Notes under the pieces: generated by a model
Seen by the model: the letters and a program-made list of their open reading frames with translations, nothing else
The model's database searches: none
What the model was told of the DNA's origin: nothing
Part shown: one piece after another, positions 58,004-64,000 of the stretch
Position numbering within the stretch: the stretch's first letter is position 1
Layout: every line of letters begins with the position of its first letter
NCBI RefSeq assembly: GCF_005503625.1
Contig: NZ_SCMX01000037.1
Coordinates: 1-64,000 of the forward strand
Direction of reading: 5' to 3'
Length of the DNA: 64,000 nucleotides
DNA from: Cupriavidus sp. 2SB
Lineage (GTDB): Bacteria > Pseudomonadota > Gammaproteobacteria > Burkholderiales > Burkholderiaceae
Position numbers and translations under genes: made by a program

Positions 58004-59308
58004 ATGTCACACCAATCCGCACACCAGGGCCTGCTGCGTTTCATCACCGCAGGTTCCGTCGATGATGGCAAGAGCACGCTGATCGGCCGTCTGCTGTTCG
58101 ACAGCAAGGCCGTGCTGTCCGACCAGTTGACCGCGCTGGCCAACGCCAAGAACAAGCGCACGGCGGGCGAGCAGATCGACTTCTCGCTGCTGACCGATGG
58201 TCTGGAAGCCGAGCGCGAGCAGGGCATCACGATCGACGTGGCGTATCGCTATTTCTCCACGGCGAGCCGCAAGTTCATCATCGCCGATACGCCGGGTCAC
58301 GAGCAGTACACGCGCAACATGGTCACGGGTGCGTCGACCGCCCACGCGGCCATCGTGCTGGTGGATGCCACGCGCGTGACGGTCACCAATGGCCGCGCCG
58401 AACTGCTGGCCCAGACCAAGCGCCACTCGGCGATCCTCAAGCTGCTGGAAATCCAGCACGTGATCGTTGCCGTGAACAAGATGGACCTCGTCGACTACAG
58501 CGAAGAGCGCTTCAACGAGATCCGCACTGCCTACGCCGAACTGGCCACGCAACTGGGCTTGAAGGACGTGCTGTACGTGCCGGTCTCCGCGCTGCGCGGC
58601 GACAACATCGTGCACGCCAGCGATGCCATGCCGTGGTATCAGGGCGAGTCGCTGCTGCCGGTGCTGGAGTCGCTGCCCGTCGAGGACGTGGCGCCGGAAG
58701 GTGATGACGCACTGCGCTTTCCGGTGCAATTGGTCGTGCGCCAGGACGGTTCCGCTGCCGACGATTTCCGCGGCTATGCCGGCCGCGTGGAAGCGGGTAC
58801 GGTCCGCGTGGGCCAGAAGCTGCGCGTGTTGCCGGCCAACCGCGAAGCCGTGGTGGCTGAAGTGCTGACGCCGAATGGCGCGGCGGATTCGGCCAGCGCT
58901 GGTGACACCATCACGGTGCGCCTGGCGGAAGACGTCGATGTATCACGCGGTGATATGTTTGTGGCAGCGGACGCCACGGCAGCTTCGGCCAAGAAGCTGA
59001 CCGCCGACCTGTGCTGGTTCGACGACGAATCGCTGAACCCGGCACGCAAGTACGTGCTGAAGCACACTACGGCGAGCGTGTTCGCGAAGGTGTCGGCGGT
59101 GGATCGCGTGCTCGACGTGCATACGCTTTCGCAAGAGACCGGCCGCCACGAGATCAACCTGAACGATATCGGCTCGGTGCAGATCTCGCTGCAAAAGCCG
59201 ATCGTTTGCGACACCTATGGCGATAACCCGGCAACGGGCGCATTCGTGCTGATCGACGAAGCCACCAACCACACGGTGGCGGCGGGCATGATCCGTGCGT
59301 ATGCCTGA
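58004..59308 (+). CDS. cysN: Sulfate adenylyltransferase subunit 1 (GTPase)
   Basis: GTPase subunit that drives CysD. The 434-residue protein has G1 GSVDDGKST (17-25), G3 DTPGHEQY and G4 NKMDLVDY, followed by two beta-barrel domains as in EF-Tu relatives. It has no fused APS kinase domain, so the operon makes APS only, which matches the APS-type CysH. The start ATG 58004 follows AAGGA. Confidence 0.96.
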   Translation: MSHQSAHQGLLRFITAGSVDDGKSTLIGRLLFDSKAVLSDQLTALANAKNKRTAGEQIDFSLLTDGLEAEREQGITIDVAYRYFSTASRKFIIADTPGHEQYTRNMVTGASTAHAAIVLVDATRVTVTNGRAELLAQTKRHSAILKLLEIQHVIVAVNKMDLVDYSEERFNEIRTAYAELATQLGLKDVLYVPVSALRGDNIVHASDAMPWYQGESLLPVLESLPVEDVAPEGDDALRFPVQLVVRQDGSAADDFRGYAGRVEAGTVRVGQKLRVLPANREAVVAEVLTPNGAADSASAGDTITVRLAEDVDVSRGDMFVAADATAASAKKLTADLCWFDDESLNPARKYVLKHTTASVFAKVSAVDRVLDVHTLSQETGRHEINLNDIGSVQISLQKPIVCDTYGDNPATGAFVLIDEATNHTVAAGMIRAYA

Positions 59309-59341
59309 TATCGTCCTGGACGAACAGCGAGCGTGACGGAA

Positions 59342-60112
59342 ATGGAAATGAACAGGCAGCAGGGCAAGCGTGCGGGCAAGGTGTACCTGATTGGTGCAGG
59401 GCCCGGTGCAGCGGACCTCATCACGGTGCGTGGTGCACGACTGCTGGGCGAGGCCCAGGTCGTGCTGCACGATGCGCTGGTGTCCCCCGAGATGCTGGCC
59501 TGGTGTCCCCAGGCCGAGCTGATCGAGGTGGGCAAGCGCTGTGGGCAGCGCTCCACGGCCCAACTGTTCATCAACCGCCAGATCGTGGATCTGGCGACCA
59601 AGCACGAGCGGGTAGTGCGCCTGAAAGGCGGCGACCCGATGCTGTTCGGCCGCGCCGACGAGGAACTGCAGGCGCTGGAAGCTGCCGGTATCGAGTATGA
59701 AGTGGTGCCCGGCATCACGGCGGCTCTTGCTGCTGCCAGCGCCATCGGTCGCCCGCTGACGAAGCGCGGTGTGTCACGCAGCGTGGCGTTTGCGACGCAG
59801 GCTAAGGCCGCAGACGCCATTGATGTGGAAGCCGACGTCAAGGCCGACACCATCGTCTACTACATGGGCCGCGACCAGGCTGCCGTTATCGCCGCACAAC
59901 TGATTGCACGCGGCAAGCCTGCTTCCACGCCTGCATGGGTGGTAGAAGCCGCCACGACGCCGAAGCAGCGCAGCCATCAGTTCACGCTGAGCCAGATGGC
60001 TGCCGGCGAGGCCGCACGATGGATGGACCCGGTGCAACCGAGTTTGCTGATGATCGGCGAGGCGCTGGGAACGCGGGTGACGGAAGTCGTGGAGTCGGAA
60101 CGGGCGGCTTGA
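59342..60112 (+). CDS. cobA: Uroporphyrinogen-III C-methyltransferase (SUMT)
   Basis: SAM-dependent methylation of uroporphyrinogen III to precorrin-2, first committed step to siroheme, the cofactor of CysI. The ~256-residue protein has the family motifs VYLIGAGPGAADLITVRG, VVLHDALVS, RLKGGDPMLFGRADEE, VVPGITAALAAASAIG and PLTKRG. It is a stand-alone SUMT without the CysG dehydrogenase/chelatase part; cbiX nearby (opposite strand) can supply the chelatase. The start is uncertain among GTG 59333, ATG 59342 and ATG 59348. It is last in the cys operon, with a terminator behind it. Confidence 0.93.
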   Translation: MEMNRQQGKRAGKVYLIGAGPGAADLITVRGARLLGEAQVVLHDALVSPEMLAWCPQAELIEVGKRCGQRSTAQLFINRQIVDLATKHERVVRLKGGDPMLFGRADEELQALEAAGIEYEVVPGITAALAAASAIGRPLTKRGVSRSVAFATQAKAADAIDVEADVKADTIVYYMGRDQAAVIAAQLIARGKPASTPAWVVEAATTPKQRSHQFTLSQMAAGEAARWMDPVQPSLLMIGEALGTRVTEVVESERAA

Positions 60113-60128
60113 GGCGGACAGGTTGAAT

Positions 60129-60161
60129 GAAAAAAGCCAGAGGTGACTCTGGCTTTTTTTT
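60129..60161. terminator. Terminator after cobA (bidirectional)
   Basis: A 12-bp stem AAAAAGCCAGAG-GTGA-CTCTGGCTTTTT with runs of A and T on either side, so it can work on both strands. It lies 18 bp after the cobA stop and ends the sulfur operon. Confidence 0.9.
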
Positions 60162-60193
60162 CTGGCGATGACGAAATTCCCGCCGCTGGTTTG

Positions 60194-60315
60194 CTCCCCT
60201 CTCCCGCAACGCGGGAGAGGGGCTGGGGGAGAGGGCCGGCGGTGGAATCGCTAACACGTCGCAAATTGCACCTCAGGCCCTCTCCCTAACCCTCTCCCGC
60301 AGGCGGGAGAGGGGA
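60194..60315. repeat. Composite palindromic element R6
   Basis: Left hairpin CTCCCCTCTCCCGC-AAC-GCGGGAGAGGGG (60194-60222) and right hairpin CCCTCTCCCGC-AG-GCGGGAGAGGG (60290-60313) flank a ~65-bp core with complementary outer pieces. The right hairpin lies inside the 3' end of the cbiX reading frame. Confidence 0.85.
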
Positions 60316-60699
60316 CCGGCCCGGAAACTGGATAGCATCCACACAAAACCCCGCAATCGCATCCAGCACGCTATCCACTTCGCCCACGGCTGACGTCGCC
60401 ACGATCTCCACCCCCGGATGCTTCTCCCGGCATTCCTCCACCAACACCGGAAAGTCCCGACGCAGATGGCCGCCCTGGCCGAAGAACACCGGCACCACGG
60501 TAATCCGCGCGATACCTGCACCCGCCAGTTCGTCGATCGCATTACTCAGCGACGGCGTCATCAATTCCAGAAACGCGACGCGCACCGCAACGTCAGGCTG
60601 TTGCGCCGCCAGCCGGCCCTGCAGCCGGTCGAACGGCTCGCGCCAGCGCGCATCGCGTGCGCCGTGGCCGAAGAGGATGATCCCCTGGGTAGCGCCCAT
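60286..60699 (-). CDS. cbiX: CbiX-type sirohydrochlorin chelatase
   Basis: Small single-domain chelatase (~137 residues) that inserts Fe or Co into sirohydrochlorin; here probably Fe for siroheme, given cobA and cysI nearby. Start: ATG 60699 (MGATQGIILFGHGARD); the metal-binding His is in FGHGARD and the second in PVFFGQGGHLRRD. It follows lptG by two bases, so it is transcribed with lptF-lptG. The last ~9 residues (SPLPPAGEG) are encoded by the palindromic element R6, so the natural C-terminus has been replaced or extended by the repeat. Confidence 0.88.
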   Translation of the reverse strand: MGATQGIILFGHGARDARWREPFDRLQGRLAAQQPDVAVRVAFLELMTPSLSNAIDELAGAGIARITVVPVFFGQGGHLRRDFPVLVEECREKHPGVEIVATSAVGEVDSVLDAIAGFCVDAIQFPGRSPLPPAGEG

Positions 60700-60701
60700 G
60701 T

Positions 60702-61865
60702 TCAGTGCCGATCCACCCAGCGCAGCGCAACTAGCGCCAGCGTCAGGTACAGCGTGCCGGGCACCAACGCCGAGACAATCGGCGGCCACGTATGCAGCAG
60801 GCCCACGTGCGAGAACAGCGTGTTGGACAAGTGGAACGACAGCCCCAGCATGATGCCGCCGAACACCTTCACGCCCACCGCGCCGGCGCGTGCATGCAGG
60901 TAGGCGAAGGGCAGCGCCAGCGCCACCATCACGAACAGCGTCAGCGGGTAGACCACCTTCTTCCAGAAAGCGATTTCGTAGCGCTGCGTGTCCTGCTTGT
61001 TGTCGCGCAGGTGGCGGATGTAGCGGAACAGGTCGAGCGTCGACATCCGCTCCGGCGTCACCAGCAGCACCGACAGGATCTGCGGCGTCAGTTCCGAATG
61101 CATCACCATGCTCGGGAACAAGAGCTGTTCGGCACGGAAGTCAGGGGCCAGTGCGTCCTGCTGCTTCGGCGCCATGCCGTCGCGTAGTTCGATGAAGCGC
61201 GTCTCGTTCACGTCATTGAGCTGCCACGCCTGGTTGCCCTGGTAACGGCCTTCCTTGGCCACGCGAATCACGCGCAGCCGGTAATCCTTATCGAACTCGT
61301 AGATCGTGATGCCATTGATCGTCTGGTCCGGCTTCAGGCCCTGCACGTTGATGAATCGCGTGATTTCGCCAGCGCCATTCGCGGCGGTGTCGCGGTCCCG
61401 GTCCTTGACCCAGACGCCAGAGCGGAAGCCCGAAGACACCGTGGCGCCCACGGCCTCCAGCTTGATCTTCTGCGCGTACTGCTCGCCCGCCGGGCTGATG
61501 AACTCGCCGAACAGGAAGGTGACGATCACCAGCGGTATCGCCAGCTTGAACAGCGAGAACAGCGCCTGACGCGTATTCAGCCCGGCCACCCGGAAAATCG
61601 TGTATTCCGACTGGCTGGCCAGCTGGGAGAACACATAGATCGCACTGATCAGCAGGGCGATTGGCAAGACCTCGTAGATCCGGGTCGGTGCCTGCAGCAT
61701 CACGTGGATAAACGCGATCAGCGACGTGTAGCCGCCTTGCACGCTCTCCAGCTCGTTGAGCATGTCGAAGAACACGAACAGCGCCAGCACCGCGAACAGA
61801 ATGAACGCGAACACGCCATAGATCAGCCGAGCGAAATAGCGCTCGTAGACGGCCAGCACCCTCAT
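60702..61865 (-). CDS. lptG: LPS export ABC transporter permease LptG
   Basis: Inner-membrane permease of the LptB2FGC complex that extracts lipopolysaccharide for transport to the outer membrane. The 387-residue protein has the typical three N-terminal membrane segments (with YERYFARLIYGVFAFILFAVL first), a periplasmic beta-jellyroll domain (about 130-280), and three C-terminal segments with FWKKVVYPLTLFVMVALALPF. The start ATG 61865 overlaps the lptF stop (ATGA). Confidence 0.95.
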   Translation of the reverse strand: MRVLAVYERYFARLIYGVFAFILFAVLALFVFFDMLNELESVQGGYTSLIAFIHVMLQAPTRIYEVLPIALLISAIYVFSQLASQSEYTIFRVAGLNTRQALFSLFKLAIPLVIVTFLFGEFISPAGEQYAQKIKLEAVGATVSSGFRSGVWVKDRDRDTAANGAGEITRFINVQGLKPDQTINGITIYEFDKDYRLRVIRVAKEGRYQGNQAWQLNDVNETRFIELRDGMAPKQQDALAPDFRAEQLLFPSMVMHSELTPQILSVLLVTPERMSTLDLFRYIRHLRDNKQDTQRYEIAFWKKVVYPLTLFVMVALALPFAYLHARAGAVGVKVFGGIMLGLSFHLSNTLFSHVGLLHTWPPIVSALVPGTLYLTLALVALRWVDRH

Positions 61866-62983
61866 GCCTTGCCTCCGCCATTCGACTTGCGTTTCAGGCC
61901 GAACACGGCGCGCCAGCCTCCCAGGCTACGGTTCTGGCGATAGCGGAACAGCATCAATGCGCAACAGAAGACAAAGACGTGAATCGGAATCAGCGCGGTC
62001 CAGAAGCTCAGGGAGCCGGAGCGCACCCAGGCCTGGGCCAGGTTGATCGTGTTGCTGTAGGTGAGATAGATCAGCACGGCGAACACCAGCGGCGTGTAGC
62101 GGCCCAGGCGCGGGTTCACGTACGCCAGCGGGATGGCAATCATCACGAAGTTGAACGCCAGGATCGGCAGCGATACCCGCCACAGCAATTCGGCGAGGTT
62201 GTCGCGGGTCGGGTCGCGCAGCAGGTCGATGGTGTCGCGGCTCTTGGCCGGCAGACTGGCTTCGGTTTCGGGTGGAGAATTATCCACTTTCACCGCGTAT
62301 TTATCGAATTCGAGAATCCGATAGTCCAACTGCCCGGGCACGCCCGCATAACGGCGGCCGTTTTCCATGACCACCAGGCGGTCGCCGTTGGGCTGGGTTT
62401 CGAACTGGCCCTGATGGGACAGCGCCACGCCGATCTTGCCGGCTTCGGCGTTGGCTACGAAGACATTGCGTGCGTGCTTCATGTCGGCGTCGATGCCTTC
62501 GATGAACAGCACGTAGTTGCCATTGGCGGGTTCGATGAAGCGGCCCGAGGCGATCATCGACAGCACGCCGCGTTGCTGGAAGCGGTCGCGGAATGCCGCG
62601 CTCTGCTGGTTGGCCCAGGGCCACGCGAACATGCCGAGCAGCAGCGCCATGACAAAGAACGGCGTGGCGAACTGCAGCACCGGCTTGACGAGGTCGCGCA
62701 GGGAGATGCCGGCCGAGAACCAGACTACCATCTCCGAGTCCTTGTACCAGCGGGTCAGGACGATCAGCGTGGAGATGAACAGCGTGGCCGACAGCAGGAT
62801 CGACAGGTAGCCGATAGTGGCCAGGCCAATCAGCATCAGCACGTCGTTGGGGCTGGCCTTGCCATTGGCAGCCATACCCAGGATGCGGATCACGAGCGAC
62901 GTGAGCATGAACGTCAGCATCACCAGGAACACTGCGCCGGCAGTGTAGGCGAGTTCGCGTCGCAGGGCTTGTTGGAAGATCAT
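61862..62983 (-). CDS. lptF: LPS export ABC transporter permease LptF
   Basis: Partner permease of LptG, 373 residues with the same six-segment plus periplasmic domain plan. It begins MIFQQALRRELAYTAGAVFL and has WYKDSEMVVWFSAGIS, the coupling region to LptB, and LRRVSLPILAFNFVMIAIPLAYVNPR-type C-terminal sequence (residues about 290-320). A basic tail follows the last membrane segment. It is first in lptF-lptG-cbiX and divergent from pepA, the usual pepA/lptF arrangement. Confidence 0.95.
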   Translation of the reverse strand: MIFQQALRRELAYTAGAVFLVMLTFMLTSLVIRILGMAANGKASPNDVLMLIGLATIGYLSILLSATLFISTLIVLTRWYKDSEMVVWFSAGISLRDLVKPVLQFATPFFVMALLLGMFAWPWANQQSAAFRDRFQQRGVLSMIASGRFIEPANGNYVLFIEGIDADMKHARNVFVANAEAGKIGVALSHQGQFETQPNGDRLVVMENGRRYAGVPGQLDYRILEFDKYAVKVDNSPPETEASLPAKSRDTIDLLRDPTRDNLAELLWRVSLPILAFNFVMIAIPLAYVNPRLGRYTPLVFAVLIYLTYSNTINLAQAWVRSGSLSFWTALIPIHVFVFCCALMLFRYRQNRSLGGWRAVFGLKRKSNGGGKA

Positions 62984-63147
62984 GCGGAATCGCTTCCGGC
63001 TTCCGGCCGGAACGGGCGATGTACCGGGGGCCGAAGGACTGGCAGGACCGCGTACTGTCAGCTTGCAGGATCGGCGGCGGCAGATCGCGGATGAAAATCG
63101 CGGATAATGGGGACTTTCTTTTCGACGAGCCCCTTGAAGGAAGCGCG

Positions 63148-64000
63148 ATGGAATTTAGCACAAAAGCCCTGGATCTGAGCAAAGCCGGCCAAAATGGTTT
63201 CCTGGCCACGAAGTCCGACTGTCTCGTGGTTGGCCTGTTCGAGGGGCAGAACCTGGCCGGCGTGGCCAAGGCACTGGACGTCGCCACCAAGGGGCTGGTG
63301 GCACGCCTGGTCAAGCTGGGCGACTTTGACGGCAAGCGCGGCACGCACCTGATGCTGCATGAAGTCGCCGGTATCGGCGCCGCCCGCGTCCTGCTGGTGG
63401 GCCTGGGCAAGGAAGCCGAGTTCGGTGACCGCGCCTTTGCCGAATCGGTGCGCACGGCCATGCGTGCCCTGGGCGGCACGCGCGCGGCATCGGCGCTGTG
63501 GTGCCTGACCCAGCCGCCGCAGCAGCGCGACGTGGCATGGGCCGTGATCACCACGATCACCATCGTGCGCGACGCCGGCTACCGCCTGCTGGAGCGCCAT
63601 CCCGAACTCAAGCGCGCCCCGCGTGGCGCTGCGGCCGAGAAGCCGGCGCTGCGCAAGATCGTGCTGGCCGTGGAGTCCGGCGACGCCAAGGCCGCCACGC
63701 AGGGCGTGGTGCGCGGCATCGCCATCGCCAACGGCATGGAACTCTCGCGCGACCTGGGCAACCTGCCGTCGAATATCTGCACGCCGACGTACCTGGCCAA
63801 TGCCGCGCGCGGCATTGCCAAGCGCCACAAGCTCAAGGCCGAGATCCTGGGCCGCAAGCAGATCGAGGCGCTGAACATGGGCGCCTTCCTGGCCGTGACC
63901 AAGGGCAGCGTGGAGCCGCCGCAGTTCATCGTGCTGCACTACAACGGCGCCGCCGCCAAGGCCGCGCCGGTAGTGCTGGTGGGCAAGGGCATCACGTTCG
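63148..64000 (+). CDS. pepA: Leucyl aminopeptidase (3' end outside window)
   Basis: Cytoplasmic M17 dimetal aminopeptidase, also a DNA-binding factor in some bacteria. About 284 N-terminal residues are present from ATG 63148 (MEFSTKALDLSKAGQNGFLA). Family features seen are GFLATKSDCLVVGLF, ARVLLVGLGKEAEF, ELSRDLGNLPSNICTPTYLA and, at the edge, PVVLVGKGITF, the start of the metal-binding domain. The catalytic residues lie beyond the window. It is divergent from lptF across a 164-bp gap. Confidence 0.95.
   Translation, partial: MEFSTKALDLSKAGQNGFLATKSDCLVVGLFEGQNLAGVAKALDVATKGLVARLVKLGDFDGKRGTHLMLHEVAGIGAARVLLVGLGKEAEFGDRAFAESVRTAMRALGGTRAASALWCLTQPPQQRDVAWAVITTITIVRDAGYRLLERHPELKRAPRGAAAEKPALRKIVLAVESGDAKAATQGVVRGIAIANGMELSRDLGNLPSNICTPTYLANAARGIAKRHKLKAEILGRKQIEALNMGAFLAVTKGSVEPPQFIVLHYNGAAAKAAPVVLVGKGITF

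Overview
This window is a 64 kb piece of GC-rich (roughly 63-65 percent) betaproteobacterial chromosome. Protein sequences and gene order point to Burkholderiales, most likely Cupriavidus or a close Ralstonia-type relative. That genus call is inference from remembered family sequences, not from a search. Almost all of the window is ordinary core chromosome. There is no prophage, integrase, transposase, rRNA operon or CRISPR array. Both ends cut through genes: ileS at the left and pepA at the right.

Layout. 1-3.9 kb: ileS and ribF (minus). 4.1-6.7 kb: a membrane hybrid histidine kinase convergent with a LuxR-type response regulator. 6.9-11.8 kb: purN, an RsmB-type rRNA methyltransferase, an MscS channel and a fatty-acid desaturase. 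12-16.3 kb: NAD synthesis (nadA-nadC convergent with nadB), then rpmG and rpmB. 16.6-18.1 kb: an FKBP-type isomerase and ispH. 18.1-23.9 kb: a 700-bp non-coding leader followed by the branched-chain amino-acid transporter livK-H-M-G-F. 24-27.6 kb: argD with an unusual arginine-rich leader, an iron-sulfur flavin reductase and a divergent SDR protein. 27.7-38.8 kb: a complete five-step histidine utilisation cluster (ABC transporter, hutC, hutH, hutU, hutD, hutI, hutF, hutG) with three HutC-type operators. 38.9-42.4 kb: three tandem orphan fimbrial-adhesin paralogues. 42.6-46 kb: the aspartate decarboxylase/antiporter pair aspD-aspT. 46.5-52 kb: a LoiP-like lipoprotein protease, a YdjC-family deacetylase, tRNA-Leu(CAA), a hydrolase, a beta-hydroxyacid dehydrogenase and a methyltransferase. 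52-60.1 kb: assimilatory sulfate reduction (cysB, TauE-type permease, cysI, DUF934, cysH, cysD, cysN, cobA). 60.3-64 kb: lptF-lptG-cbiX (minus) divergent from pepA.

How the genes work together. The hut genes take histidine to glutamate, formate and two ammonia through the HutF/HutG route. The cys block activates sulfate to APS (CysDN), reduces APS directly (CysH with the CC...CxxC iron-sulfur signature), reduces sulfite (CysI), and supplies siroheme precursors (CobA, CbiX). AspT and AspD can form an electrogenic aspartate/alanine decarboxylation cycle.

Most interesting points: (1) a strong promoter, a nearly leaderless 21-codon arginine-rich ORF and a 10-bp-stem terminator directly before argD, which look like an arginine attenuator; (2) three tandem two-domain fimbrial adhesins with no chaperone or usher nearby; (3) a family of palindromic CCCCTCTCCCGC...GCGGGAGAGGGG elements at six sites, often in face-to-face pairs, one inside the hut operon and one forming the 3' end of the cbiX reading frame; (4) HutC operators placed between -35 and -10 elements.
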